Below, piece by piece: positions 1 through 8,392 of a stretch of 32,757 nucleotides of DNA. A model generated the notes under the pieces. That model worked only from the letters and a program-made list of their open reading frames with translations. It made no database searches and was not told where the DNA came from. Position numbers and translations under genes: made by a program. The DNA lies in IMG/VR virus record IMGVR_UViG_3300025645_000262, positions 1 through 32,757 of that record. One strand, given 5' to 3'. Positions within the stretch are counted from its first letter, which is position 1, and each line of letters begins with the position of its first letter. The stretch is from a virus.

Positions 1-125
1 TCTTCAAACATAATCCAGCCGATCTGCAGGCTGTCGTTGCATTCCTTTAAGCTCTTCACGGCTGGGCCAGCCGTGCCGATGCAGTGGCCGTCAAGGGAGC
101 AAGCAAGTAGGATCGCAGTGAACAT
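1..125 (-). CDS. Small protein, N-terminal part; runs off the left edge
   Basis: The frame opens at an ATG at 125, preceded on the minus strand by a strong GGAGG site, four bases after the endolysin stop. The 41 visible residues begin with a short hydrophobic stretch (MFTAILLACSLDG) with a cysteine at residue 9, which could be a weak signal or lipoprotein-like sequence. Four Cys-containing positions are visible in all. I do not recognise the family. If the molecule is circular, this frame continues without a stop into the minus-strand frame at 32757-32613, giving one protein of about 89 aa. Its place at the end of the leftward unit, after the lysis genes, says nothing firm about function. Confidence 0.6.
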   Translation of the reverse strand, partial: MFTAILLACSLDGHCIGTAGPAVKSLKECNDSLQIGWIMFE

Positions 126-129
126 GGCT

Positions 130-795
130 TTACCTCCAGCCAGCAGCCCAAGCCTTGAGCCGCTCCTTCAGGATATACATTGCCAGCAGTGCTATAACAA
201 CGCAGCCAGCCATCGCAATGATTTGAGCAGTTCCGTTTAGCGCCTGAAACGCTGCTACAGCGCCGCCTACCGCCGATGCACCCTGCACCACCGAAGCCTG
301 CACGGTCTTGCTCTGTGTGGCGCTCGTGCGGGCTGTGGTGGGGTTCTCAGCGACAACAGGCGTGAGGAACAGGTCAACCTCGGCCTGACGGCGGTTTATC
401 AGACCCTGCACGACCTTGCCGCCAGCCTTGCGAAACATGCGGATGGACGCTGGGACACGATCTTTATTGCCAGTATTGAAATGCCGCAGCGCAGAAGACC
501 TGCGAAACGCAGTGGGGCCAATGTTGTAAGCCAATGAGGTGAAGGCACCAAGCTCATTCTCATTGATTGGCGCGGTGATTGATGGCGTAATCTGCGCAAG
601 AAACTTCTCGACAGTCTTCTCAAGATACCAATCAGCTTCGGCCTGCGTAATTGTCGTATCAGGGCCAACCTCAATGAAGCCAGCGCTGGTTGTCAAACCG
701 TAGCCAACAGTCCAGACGCCAGCCGAGCACTTGTAAGCCTTGAGCTTGCAGCCCTCCCAGCGTTTAATCAGATCGAGCGAGTCTTGGTTTAGCAT
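130..795 (-). CDS. GH24 phage lysozyme (endolysin) with C-terminal membrane anchor
   Basis: This endolysin should cleave the glycan strands of peptidoglycan during lysis. The start at 795 is set by an AAGGAG site just upstream; longer forms of the frame overlap the preceding gene. The N-terminal half (residues about 5-150) is a T4-type GH24 lysozyme. Glu14 lies in RWEG, Cys23 stands where T4 lysozyme has Asp20, and Thr29 precedes VGYG, giving an E-C-T triad known from a subset of GH24 endolysins. An Ala/Thr/Ser-rich linker follows. Residues about 190-208 (AQIIAMAGCVVIALLAMYI) form one hydrophobic helix, then a basic tail. A tail anchor of this kind could hold the enzyme at the inner membrane until lysis (inference). 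The upstream small membrane-protein genes complete a probable lysis cassette. Confidence 0.9.
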   Translation of the reverse strand: MLNQDSLDLIKRWEGCKLKAYKCSAGVWTVGYGLTTSAGFIEVGPDTTITQAEADWYLEKTVEKFLAQITPSITAPINENELGAFTSLAYNIGPTAFRRSSALRHFNTGNKDRVPASIRMFRKAGGKVVQGLINRRQAEVDLFLTPVVAENPTTARTSATQSKTVQASVVQGASAVGGAVAAFQALNGTAQIIAMAGCVVIALLAMYILKERLKAWAAGWR

Positions 796-805
796 GTCAG
801 TCTCC

Positions 806-946
806 TTATTTCGAAAACGCATCATTGAGCAGGATGATCTCAAGTCGCTGCACTTGAAGCTGAAGCTCGTTTGTCGTTTTGATATTCCAGCCCAGCAGAG
901 CCACAATAACACTGACGAGCGATGCGGTAATCACCTTATTGTCCAT
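806..946 (-). CDS. 46-aa single-span membrane protein, candidate holin or spanin component
   Basis: This is a short gene found by reading the minus strand between the endolysin and its upstream neighbour. Its ATG at 946 overlaps the stop of the upstream gene by one base (TGATG), and its TAA at 806-808 lies ten bases before the endolysin start. The product begins MDNKVITASLVSVIVALLGW, which holds one predicted transmembrane helix at residues 5-20. A short amphipathic stretch follows (ELQLQVQRLEIILL). Size, membrane helix and position beside the endolysin fit a small holin, an antiholin or an inner-membrane spanin. The sequence alone does not decide between them. Translation is probably coupled to the gene before it. 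Confidence 0.7.
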   Translation of the reverse strand: MDNKVITASLVSVIVALLGWNIKTTNELQLQVQRLEIILLNDAFSK

Positions 947-1170
947 CACTTTCTCAACGCCTCTTCTATGCCATCCAGCTTCTCGAACACCCGCGCAAAG
1001 TTTGATCTGACCTCTTTGAACTCACGATCATGCGCAGCTTTGGTTGCTTCTACCTGTGCCTTTAGCACCTCGATCTCGGTGTGGTGGCTGTTGATCTTGG
1101 TGTAGATCATCCACACAAACGCGCAGACAGGGACAACAATATATTTCAGAAAGAGGTCAAGAGTTTCCAT
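946..1170 (-). CDS. 74-aa membrane protein with coiled coil, candidate holin or Rz-like lysis protein
   Basis: The start at 1170 overlaps the preceding stop by one base (TGATG). A longer form to 1263 would read through the upstream gene, so it is not used. The product has an N-terminal transmembrane helix at about residues 6-24 (LFLKYIVVPVCAFVWMIYT) followed by a strongly charged heptad-like helix (residues about 30-74) ending in GIEEALRK. This membrane-anchored coiled coil, in a lysis cassette, suggests an inner-membrane spanin (Rz-like) or a holin of the XhlA-like kind with reversed domain order. No family match can be asserted. Gene order on the minus strand is this gene, then the 46-aa membrane protein, then the endolysin. 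Confidence 0.7.
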   Translation of the reverse strand: METLDLFLKYIVVPVCAFVWMIYTKINSHHTEIEVLKAQVEATKAAHDREFKEVRSNFARVFEKLDGIEEALRK

Positions 1171-1478
1171 CAGTATGATCCCTCCCACACCCGCAGGGCG
1201 GAGAACTCGTTGGACATCATCTTGCGCTTGATGACCTCTTTCATTGCCTCCGTATCTTCCCATGATACGCCAGCCTCTTTGAGCCAGATTCCAAGCAGGC
1301 CGAGATCCACGTTGCCTACATGCTTGTAGTCCGAGCCAAAGCTGTTTTGCGTGGTCTCACGGGCGTGCTGCGCGTCGTTGAGCATGTGGGACGCGTCAAA
1401 CGTCTTCTTGATGAGCAGCTTGTCGTCTTCAAAGCTGAACTTCTCGGAGATTTTAGTTGAGTGTGCGGCTTTTTGCAT
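1170..1478 (-). CDS. Conserved-looking phage protein of unknown function, 102 aa
   Basis: I do not recognise the family. The ATG at 1478 has a GGAAG site upstream, lying inside the end of the preceding gene (26-base overlap), and the stop overlaps the next start as TGATG. The product is soluble and mixed-charge, with no membrane segment. It has a Lys-rich early helix (DDKLLIKKTFDASHMLNDAQ), a Gly-containing middle (NVDLGLLGIWLKEAGVSW) and an aromatic C-terminus (LRVWEGSY). Its place between the capsid module and the lysis cassette would fit a late accessory protein, but nothing more specific is visible. Confidence 0.7.
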   Translation of the reverse strand: MQKAAHSTKISEKFSFEDDKLLIKKTFDASHMLNDAQHARETTQNSFGSDYKHVGNVDLGLLGIWLKEAGVSWEDTEAMKEVIKRKMMSNEFSALRVWEGSY

Positions 1479-1692
1479 TGCGAGGCTTCCGTGTCTTTTT
1501 GGGGGCTTCAGATTTCGCGGCTACTGGAACCGCTGCGGCTGGCTTCGCGACTTCGCGCAAAACTGTGATGCTGTCGGGTCGGAAGGATGTGATCTTGGCG
1601 ATCTCAGCGTCCGACAGGATAACAGTTTCGCCCTTCTCAATGCGGCCCTTGCTGCACTTGATCTTGATGCGATTGACGATGACTTCTTTCAT
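1453..1692 (-). CDS. Small protein with Ala/Pro linker and basic tail, 79 aa
   Basis: The ATG at 1692 has a GGAG site (GCGGAGCTTGCC before the start). Residues 1-47 form a compact-looking domain containing ILSDAEIAKITSFRPDSI, followed by an Ala/Pro/Val linker (KPAAAVPVAAKSEAP) and a strongly basic C-terminal tail (KKTRKPRNAKSR). The basic tail could bind nucleic acid or the capsid interior (inference). It directly follows the major capsid gene, where head-completion or decoration proteins are often found. I cannot assign a family. It overlaps the next gene by 26 bases in another frame. Confidence 0.65.
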   Translation of the reverse strand: MKEVIVNRIKIKCSKGRIEKGETVILSDAEIAKITSFRPDSITVLREVAKPAAAVPVAAKSEAPKKTRKPRNAKSRTLN

Positions 1693-1715
1693 GGCAAGCT
1701 CCGCTGGGTAAGGGT

Positions 1716-1739
1716 AGAGGGGGCCGTGAAGCCCCCTCT
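1716..1739 (-). terminator. Stem-loop after the capsid gene
   Basis: A perfect 9-bp inverted repeat (AGAGGGGGC / GCCCCCTCT) with a 6-base loop starts eight bases beyond the capsid gene stop on the minus strand. No clear T-run follows it (ACCCTTACCC), so it may be a weak or partial terminator, or a hairpin protecting the 3' end of a highly expressed capsid message. Confidence 0.45.
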
Positions 1740-1746
1740 CGCCCGA

Positions 1747-2703
1747 TTAGGACGTGGTGTTATCGAAGATGCCGCCGTTGGCAGCTTCGTTCTTCGCGCA
1801 GAGTGTCAGCTCGGTGACAACCTGACGTGTGGTGTTGTCGCCAGTTTTCGCCAAGGCGACGTTCTTGGTCGGACGCAGAACTGCGACTTCCCACATGTTG
1901 TCCTGCATGATGAAAACGTCACGCGAGCGGTTCTCCCGGCTTGGCATGAACTCTACGCTACCCCATGGGGTGACGTACACGGCCAGAGACTTGATCACAC
2001 GCTCGTCGCCAGCTTGGACTGCGGAACGCTGGTTGTTGTTACCAGTGAAGCCGAGAGCTTTGTTCATCTGGAACGCTGAGAGGTAAACCGTGTCTGGCTT
2101 GCCGCCCTCTTCCCAGATTGACTGCATAACAGTGTCGAACTTGTCTTGATCGAACGCTGTGAGAGCAGTTGTCTCGTCTGTACGGGCGTCTGTGCCGTCG
2201 CCTGTTGGGTCTGCACCCTCGTTCGCGCCAAACACTGTGTTGGTGGTCAGCCATGCAGGCACACCAGCAAGTTCACGGGCAGTGGTGGAGTTACCAGCGG
2301 CGCGTGCGTTGTTGTCGAAAAGAGCCTTCTCGATGTCCAACTTCTGCTCTTTTGCAATCTTCAGGGTCTGGTATGCAACCTCTTTTGCGCGGCCAGCTTT
2401 GTCCAGACCTTCGTCTGTGTCTGGAACGACAACAGCGTTTTTGAAGATTTGTGTGTAGTTGCCGAGGCGAGTTGTTGCACCGCGAGCTTCGCCAGCAGTT
2501 GCGTCGCCTTCAACGTGCGCGTTTGCAGCGGAGGCGCGGAGGCTGTCTGTCTGCCACTCAACCAGAGTGTTCTTCGCGGACGTCTTGGACGACTTGGAGT
2601 AGAGGGGCGTCTCTTCGGGAGAGATGTTGTAGATGACATCTTTCAAATCTTCGCGGATGCCGACGGCATCGTAGGAGTCGAATGTGTTGCTTGGCTGGGT
2701 CAT
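1747..2703 (-). CDS. Major capsid protein, SU10/DUF5309 type
   Basis: This is the main head shell protein, 318 aa. The opening (MTQPSNTFDSYDAVGIREDL) with DVIYNISPEETPLYS, a TLVEWQTDSL strand, a central GVPAWL segment and a C-terminal region containing DVFIMQDNMWEVAVLRP is the pattern of the DUF5309/SU10 major capsid family, which has an HK97-type fold. The ATG at 2703 has an AAAGGAC site. The gene lies directly after the scaffold gene, as is usual for this pair, and is followed by a strong stem-loop. Family assignment is from remembered pattern and was not searched. Confidence 0.88.
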   Translation of the reverse strand: MTQPSNTFDSYDAVGIREDLKDVIYNISPEETPLYSKSSKTSAKNTLVEWQTDSLRASAANAHVEGDATAGEARGATTRLGNYTQIFKNAVVVPDTDEGLDKAGRAKEVAYQTLKIAKEQKLDIEKALFDNNARAAGNSTTARELAGVPAWLTTNTVFGANEGADPTGDGTDARTDETTALTAFDQDKFDTVMQSIWEEGGKPDTVYLSAFQMNKALGFTGNNNQRSAVQAGDERVIKSLAVYVTPWGSVEFMPSRENRSRDVFIMQDNMWEVAVLRPTKNVALAKTGDNTTRQVVTELTLCAKNEAANGGIFDNTTS

Positions 2704-2724
2704 TTGTGTAGTCCTTTCAAAGAC

Positions 2725-3693
2725 TTAGGAGTTGAGGATCAGGCCCAATGCGTCATTGATTGAGCCTGTTTTCTGCAAGCGCGATTGCGCTTTCTTGCGA
2801 GTTACAGCTTGGCCGTCTGATGTTCTCTTTGCACCAGCTCGCACGACAGGTCGGGCTTTATCACCCTTCTGTTGTGCCTGCTTACGCTTGGATACTAATG
2901 CCCGGTACTTCCGTGCGTCGTTCAACGCTCGGACGTAACGTGCATCTGACACCTGTGCCATCTCCTCGGCGGTGAAGCCGTAATCCATGCCGATCTGCAT
3001 CAGATCGCCCTTCAACTTCTCACCCTTTTCAGGGTCAGCAATTTCGGGGATGTGCTGCCTCAGAATTTCAGCCTGCTCTTGCAGATACGACTGATGCGCC
3101 TGCTGTTGCTGCTGAACTGTCTGCTGCTGCACTTGCTGCATGTGATAGAGATTTTGGTCGTAGCCAGCCTTTGCCTCGTCATACTTGAGCTTCTCTTCCA
3201 TGTATCCAATCGGATCACTTTCGAATAGCTCCCGTGACGGTGGGATTGGGGCTTGCAAACCACCTTGCTGCGCTTGCTGGTAAAGTTGCACCAGTTGCTG
3301 TTGCTGCTGTGCTAAAGCGGAATTTGCCTGCTCGATTTGCTTACGCGCCTCGGCAGCCTCTTGGAACCGCCTGTTGATTGCCGCTTGACCCGCAGCAGAT
3401 TGTTTCAACTGATCCAGTGTCCACATCTCTTCTTTTCCATCAACTTTGACGGGGATGAGATTGGTGTCTTCAGCCTCTACTTCTACTAGGTCTTCGTCGT
3501 CAATTTGGTCATCATCGTAATCTTCATCGGATGCCTCGATGTCATCGTCGCTCTCGGCTACAGTTTCAATCTCTTCGCCCGTCGGCTCCGTGATTTCGTC
3601 CACAGCTTCGCTCAGATTATCACCCTGCGCCTCTGGTGCGTCGGATGTCGATAGCAGGCTCTCAGCCGCTTGTTCTAGGGTAGTCGATTCCAT
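2725..3693 (-). CDS. Capsid assembly scaffolding protein
   Basis: This 322-aa protein sits between portal and capsid genes and has the composition of an internal scaffold. Residues about 25-80 are very acidic (EIETVAESDDDIEASDEDY). A compact motif (IPVKVDGKEEMWTLDQLKQS) comes next, then a long Gln-rich helical or coiled-coil stretch (about 110-210), then a Lys/Arg-rich C-terminus (KRKQAQQKGDKARPVVRAG). Scaffolds often contact the capsid shell through a basic C-terminal helix, which fits. The ATG at 3693 follows an AGAGGAAG site. Protease motifs are not evident. Confidence 0.8.
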   Translation of the reverse strand: MESTTLEQAAESLLSTSDAPEAQGDNLSEAVDEITEPTGEEIETVAESDDDIEASDEDYDDDQIDDEDLVEVEAEDTNLIPVKVDGKEEMWTLDQLKQSAAGQAAINRRFQEAAEARKQIEQANSALAQQQQQLVQLYQQAQQGGLQAPIPPSRELFESDPIGYMEEKLKYDEAKAGYDQNLYHMQQVQQQTVQQQQQAHQSYLQEQAEILRQHIPEIADPEKGEKLKGDLMQIGMDYGFTAEEMAQVSDARYVRALNDARKYRALVSKRKQAQQKGDKARPVVRAGAKRTSDGQAVTRKKAQSRLQKTGSINDALGLILNS

Positions 3694-3698
3694 CGGTG

Positions 3699-3941
3699 CT
3701 ACTTCCTCTGTCTGCGATCAAGAAATGTCTCTGCCGTCACAGCGGCGTCGAGTTTCATTTCGATCTGGTTAAGCGCAAGGATAATCCCATGCGCCGCTTC
3801 GCGGGCCTCTACGTCAGAAGCTCCGCTGCCTGTGAAAACCTTGATCTGGTCATCACGAACCTCTTGCACAAAAGACATAAACGCGGTGTCGGCCTTTAGC
3901 CGCCGCGCCTCGTCTGCCTTTATGCGTATCTCCGTTGTCAC
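3699..3941 (-). CDS. Small protein between portal and scaffold, 80 aa, GTG start
   Basis: The start is a GTG at 3941 that overlaps the portal stop as GTGA, so translation is probably coupled to the portal. The product is highly charged and helical (KADEARRLKADTAFMSFVQ, then VEAREAAHGIILALNQIEMK) and ends ETFLDRRQRK. It has no membrane segment or cysteine. Small helical proteins in this position occur in other podovirus genomes. A head-assembly helper is a reasonable guess, but the family is not recognised. Confidence 0.7.
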   Translation of the reverse strand: MTTEIRIKADEARRLKADTAFMSFVQEVRDDQIKVFTGSGASDVEAREAAHGIILALNQIEMKLDAAVTAETFLDRRQRK

Positions 3942-6118
3942 TGCTGCATACCGCCCTGCGCTATCTCACCGATCATACGGTTCTTGTCCTGCTCGGACTG
4001 CACTCTTGCCACATCCACGGCGGTTCCATATTGGCCGTAAATCTTAGCCGCATCGACGAGCAAGTCTTGCGCCATCTTATCACGCTTCAGGTCGTCTTCG
4101 GAAGCCGCTTTCTGGGCGTCAAGTTGCAGTTTTGCCATATCGGTCTGCATTTTTGTCTGCGCCTTCATCTGCTCTGCTTGCAGGAATGCTGCATTAGGAT
4201 CAGCGGCTTGGCCTTGATCTGCCTGCGCCTGCTGCTGGGCTTGCATCATCTGCGCCTCAATCTCTGGCGTCATCGGTGAGAAGTATCGGTCTGCATTGCG
4301 GACACCTGACGCCGCGAGCAAGTCTGCCAGCGTGTTGCGGATGTTGGTCATGGACACAAGGCCGTTCTGCGGGCCGTAGTTCTGGAACACGCTCATCTGC
4401 ATTTGCAGCGCTTGGTTCAGACCCATCATCTTCTCTTCCTCGCGGCCAGTGCCGAGGCCGACGTTGATTGAGACGTCCATGGAGCCGTCCCAGACACGCG
4501 GATCAACGGGGATGAACGAGCCGTTTAGGCGCATCATCTGCTCCTCGTCTACGTTCTTGGAGTAGAGGCGCAGCATGATACCGAACAGATCACGCATCCC
4601 GTCAGCCAGGTTGCGCACCATAACCTCAACCTGACCGGCGGCTGCCTGCACGGTGGCCGTGACTGCTGCCTTGGTGGTTGACTGCATGGCGTCTGGGTCG
4701 AGGCCCATGGAGGCGCGTGTGACGCCGGTCTTCTGCTCTACAAGGCCGTCGAGGTAGCTCAGAGCGCCAAGCGTCTGGCCAGCCACGAATGGCACTGTGA
4801 GGTCTTGCACAGCGCCTGCCTGACGCATTCTCACCACAGCGCCGATCTCGTTGTTCAGCACATCGTCAATGTCCACCTGACCCTCGATTACAGCGAGGCG
4901 CGGGTTGTTTGTCATCGCCACGTTGTCGAGGATGCCACGCAGGATGGATGTGGCGGCGTCCTGATCGTCCATAACAATCTCGGCCAATGAGCGGCCATAG
5001 AAGGCGTGAGGCTCTGGGTCGATCTCAAACTTGGAGAATGGGATCTCGTCGCAGGGTTCGTAGTCCAGCATCTCGTAGGCCGTGCCGCCGAGCGTGATCT
5101 TGTGCAGGACTGGTACACCAGTTCCGTCTGCGTCAATCCGCATGTAAGCTTCGGTCACGGTGACGTTCTTCATGGCTGGGTCTTGAGTATCCTCGTCCGA
5201 CAGGTCCGAATCGTACCCACGGCGCTCAAAGACTTCGGCCTCAGTCATCTCTGATCCGCTGTCAAAGCTGTCCAGATCTGTCACGTCTTCAGCATCGAAG
5301 CCCATAGCGATCAGGTCGCCAGCGCGCATCTCAGTGCGGTGGGCGACGATGTAGGCGTCTTTCATGTTCCGTGCGTCACGGTTGATAAAGAACTCCTCGG
5401 GCGGCACGCTGTCGATCCGCATCTCGCCCTTGTCTTCTTGGCGGCTGATCTTGACGCTGTGGACGGGCGTCTCGACTTCCATGCCCATCTCGTCAATGGA
5501 CATAGAATACTCAACTGTGTGCTCAATCACGCTCACAGTGTCGTCATCCAGAAGGTATGTGTACTCGTCGTCAGACAGGTCTGAGAACGTGTAAATCTCC
5601 GCGTGAGGCGTCATCAGCCAGTACGCCTTAACGATGCCCTGCTTCTTCACCAGAGCGTCGTGGAAGGCGTCGTTGAGTACGCGGTAGCCGTTGAGGCGCG
5701 TGAACTCATGGTGCATGAAGGATGTGGCCTGTTCGGCGGCTGTCACGTCCTCTGGGCCTTTGGGCGCGTACTCGACGGGCTTGGCTGTGCTGAGAAAGAT
5801 GCGCATCAGGCTTGGCTTCACGGCCCGTACGGTATCCCGTACCTTTGTCGCCACAACCTTGCTGCGGCCATCCTCATGGCCGATGTCTACTTCGCCATCG
5901 TAGTAGCGCTGGGCCTTGATGCGGTCATCGCTGATCTCGCCCTCAATAAAGTCCACGGCGTCCTTCATGGCGTCCTGAACGATGCTCTCGATCTCGCGCT
6001 CAGACTTCGGCTTGATGCCGCTGTCAGCGAGGTCTTCAGCCTCGTCCATTGGACCCTCCATTTCGCCTTCCAGCATGGATGCAATGATGTCGTCTTCGTT
6101 CATGTCTTCGGGTTCCAT
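3938..6118 (-). CDS. Portal protein, P22-like
   Basis: The portal forms the dodecameric ring at the head vertex through which DNA is packaged and ejected. At 726 aa it is almost exactly the size of the P22 portal (725 aa). An acidic N-terminus (MEPEDMNEDDIIASMLEGEM) is followed by IVQDAMKDAVDFIEGEI, then DGRSKVVATKVRDTVRAVKP, LVKKQGIVKAYW, and a central FYGRSLAEIVMDDQDA segment, all typical of this portal family. The Gln-rich helical C-terminus (about 615-726) fits a barrel region. The ATG at 6118 has an AAGGAT site. The gene lies upstream of scaffold and capsid and downstream of the ejection-protein genes. Confidence 0.92.
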   Translation of the reverse strand: MEPEDMNEDDIIASMLEGEMEGPMDEAEDLADSGIKPKSEREIESIVQDAMKDAVDFIEGEISDDRIKAQRYYDGEVDIGHEDGRSKVVATKVRDTVRAVKPSLMRIFLSTAKPVEYAPKGPEDVTAAEQATSFMHHEFTRLNGYRVLNDAFHDALVKKQGIVKAYWLMTPHAEIYTFSDLSDDEYTYLLDDDTVSVIEHTVEYSMSIDEMGMEVETPVHSVKISRQEDKGEMRIDSVPPEEFFINRDARNMKDAYIVAHRTEMRAGDLIAMGFDAEDVTDLDSFDSGSEMTEAEVFERRGYDSDLSDEDTQDPAMKNVTVTEAYMRIDADGTGVPVLHKITLGGTAYEMLDYEPCDEIPFSKFEIDPEPHAFYGRSLAEIVMDDQDAATSILRGILDNVAMTNNPRLAVIEGQVDIDDVLNNEIGAVVRMRQAGAVQDLTVPFVAGQTLGALSYLDGLVEQKTGVTRASMGLDPDAMQSTTKAAVTATVQAAAGQVEVMVRNLADGMRDLFGIMLRLYSKNVDEEQMMRLNGSFIPVDPRVWDGSMDVSINVGLGTGREEEKMMGLNQALQMQMSVFQNYGPQNGLVSMTNIRNTLADLLAASGVRNADRYFSPMTPEIEAQMMQAQQQAQADQGQAADPNAAFLQAEQMKAQTKMQTDMAKLQLDAQKAASEDDLKRDKMAQDLLVDAAKIYGQYGTAVDVARVQSEQDKNRMIGEIAQGGMQQ

Positions 6119-6127
6119 GCGGTATCC

Positions 6128-8392
6128 TTATTCGCTGACGATTGCGTCTTGCAGTGATCGGCCAAGCTGGCCTGAAGTGCCTGCAAATAGAGCTGTGGCG
6201 AGCTGTTGGGCCGCGAAGTCGCGCTGAGGCTCAGTAAGCACTCTACCTTCCATCGCGCCTTGAATATAGCGCAAAGCAGCTTCGGCACTCTTGCCTCTCT
6301 TCTCAGTAAGGGCGCGAGCAATATCGTTATATATCTGCTGCTTCTGATCAGCGTCAAACTTGCGGGTTTCGCCTGTGACAGCCTGGATAAGCTCTTTGGA
6401 CGTATTCAGTGGCTCACCGCTCATGGCCGAACGCACAATTCCCTTGGCGGTCAGTTCGTCAATATCTCCTTTGATTGCCCCGCGAATGGCCGTCTTGGAG
6501 TTGGCGCTCACCGCTGAGCGCACCAATGCTGTCTGCGATGCCTCATCAAGCTGCTTGAGCATGGCAGGGGCGTCATCCCCCAAGACCTCTCTGATCTTCT
6601 TCCGTGAATTTTCGGAAGATACGAGCTTCACAAACTCGTTGATTTGGCGTGCCGCTAGATCAGGGTCACTTGGAACAGATTTGACATTATCAAGGGCGGT
6701 GCGGAGCGCGGAGCGCATTCCCAGTTTTGCCGCTGCAATTTGAGCGTCACTTGGATCAATCCCAAGCTCCTCAATCACGTCTTCAATTTCAGTTTTTGGC
6801 TTCAAAGCATCTCGGCCAATGGCAAAGGCGTTTTGCTCTCTAATTGTCTCTCCGCCGAGCTTCACGGCATCGTCGTAAAGACGCGCACCTGTGGTGGGGT
6901 CGACAACAGCGTCCCCTACCGCCCCCCGCAAATCTCTTGCAAGGCCCGCGTAACGCAGACTTGCCGCCGTCTGCTTGTTAAACTCGCCGCGATTGGCCTC
7001 AGATAGCGTGTTGAGCGCTCTCTTGAGGTAGTCAAGTTGCTGGACATTCATCGGATTTGAGAAAGACACATTGCCATCGGCGCCTACGGAGGCCATGATT
7101 TGCTCGTTTTTAAGCCCTTTGGAGACCATATCCTCGTTGGCCTCAGAAATCGCCTCGTTCAGGATGCGCGGCGGTATGCGGGAAACCACTTGCTCAATAG
7201 CCACGCCCTCTGGTGAGGCGTAGTTGATGGGCGTGCCATAAGCTGCGCCGTAGGCCGTCGAGCGAGCTTCTTTCGTTTGCTCAGCAATCTTTGCGACGGC
7301 ATCGCGGGGGCCGATTGGCGCTTCCCCCAGAACTTCGTTTAGGCCGCCCTCTAACTGCTGGAGACTACCTGCCGCGCGTTTTGAAATTTCCGTCCCTACA
7401 GTCTGACTAGCTGGACCTCCAGAGGCTGCTGACGCGTCCAAGAGAGCTTGCGCTGACTGCCCCGCGTCGGCAAGCATACCTTGCTCTCCTGCCCGCTGAA
7501 TGTTGCCCACAGCGTCTTCGATGCCGCCGCCACGCTCAAATGTGGATTTGATCACGTTCGCAGCGTTTCTTGAAATCCCAAGGTATTGGGCAATCTTTGA
7601 GACGTCCGTACCTTTTGCGTAGTCCATTACGTTTTTTGCACCGCGAGCAGCAAGAGGCGCAACGATGCCGAGCGTGCCTCCCGTACCAGCGCCGAACATT
7701 GCTCCGCTTTGGGCCTCACGCATTCGACTCTCTGGGTCCGTACCTTCGCCGTAACCGTACAGAGTTCCGCCTACTCCTCCGCCCACAGCACCCACTCCAA
7801 GGCTGCGCGCAGCCATAGGCAATAATCGGCCCCCAGTAGGCGCAACCGCCCTACCAATGGCTGTTGTCGCTGCCGCAGGAGCCGCTGCCAGAGTGCCTGC
7901 TGCTGACGTCACGCCGCCAGCAATGTTTGCCCCTAGACTTGTCTTTGGGTACTGACGCTCCATTGCGCCCGCTGTCGCCCTCATAGCCTGCTGGGCATCA
8001 TCGCCCATAACCGCTCCAAGAGCCTCGTCCGCAAACGATCCAAGACCGCCACCGCGAACAAACTGCGTCGCCACACCCGCTGGCAGACCAACTTGCTCAA
8101 GCGTTTGCTTATCAAAGCCTTCTGTTGAAACTTCCCCGCCTGTAGCGCCCTGCATGATCTTTTCAATAATGGCAGGGTCAGTGGTTGCGTATGAACCATC
8201 CGAAAAAGACCGCTTGCCGCTGGTGTCCTCAAACACCTTCCCGCCTTGGGGCAGCTCGGCAATAATTCGAGTACCGCTCTGCGCTGTCCTGTTGCCTGAG
8301 ATGTATTCCTGTGCTGCCTTGTCCAGCACGTCATCTGGCGTACCATCAGGGAAGCGGAGAATTTTGCCGTCTGGCATTTTGAGGTCTGCCAT
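6128..8392 (-). CDS. Large internal or ejection protein with PDGTPDDVL motif
   Basis: This 754-aa protein is probably carried inside the virion and ejected with the DNA (inference from place and composition). It opens with KMPDGKILRFPDGTPDDVLD, a short motif seen at the N-terminus of many phage virion proteins. Residues about 115-265 are Ala/Gly-rich and hydrophobic (GANIAGGVTSAAGTLAAAPA and following), which could insert into the host membrane. The remaining two thirds are helical and charged. No enzymatic motif is visible. It is stop-start coupled (TAATG at 8392) with the transglycosylase-like gene before it and lies 10 bases before the portal gene, as expected for an internal core protein set. 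Confidence 0.75.
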   Translation of the reverse strand: MADLKMPDGKILRFPDGTPDDVLDKAAQEYISGNRTAQSGTRIIAELPQGGKVFEDTSGKRSFSDGSYATTDPAIIEKIMQGATGGEVSTEGFDKQTLEQVGLPAGVATQFVRGGGLGSFADEALGAVMGDDAQQAMRATAGAMERQYPKTSLGANIAGGVTSAAGTLAAAPAAATTAIGRAVAPTGGRLLPMAARSLGVGAVGGGVGGTLYGYGEGTDPESRMREAQSGAMFGAGTGGTLGIVAPLAARGAKNVMDYAKGTDVSKIAQYLGISRNAANVIKSTFERGGGIEDAVGNIQRAGEQGMLADAGQSAQALLDASAASGGPASQTVGTEISKRAAGSLQQLEGGLNEVLGEAPIGPRDAVAKIAEQTKEARSTAYGAAYGTPINYASPEGVAIEQVVSRIPPRILNEAISEANEDMVSKGLKNEQIMASVGADGNVSFSNPMNVQQLDYLKRALNTLSEANRGEFNKQTAASLRYAGLARDLRGAVGDAVVDPTTGARLYDDAVKLGGETIREQNAFAIGRDALKPKTEIEDVIEELGIDPSDAQIAAAKLGMRSALRTALDNVKSVPSDPDLAARQINEFVKLVSSENSRKKIREVLGDDAPAMLKQLDEASQTALVRSAVSANSKTAIRGAIKGDIDELTAKGIVRSAMSGEPLNTSKELIQAVTGETRKFDADQKQQIYNDIARALTEKRGKSAEAALRYIQGAMEGRVLTEPQRDFAAQQLATALFAGTSGQLGRSLQDAIVSE

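Noticed and set aside
399-674. Minus-strand frame inside the endolysin gene
   Set aside because: It is a shadow in another frame of a gene with clear GH24 motifs, has an Arg-rich composition without domain pattern, and lacks a convincing ribosome site.
5603-6157. Long plus-strand frame opposite the portal N-terminus
   Set aside because: The antisense strand has clear portal sequence and this frame has no family pattern; it follows from codon bias in the portal gene.
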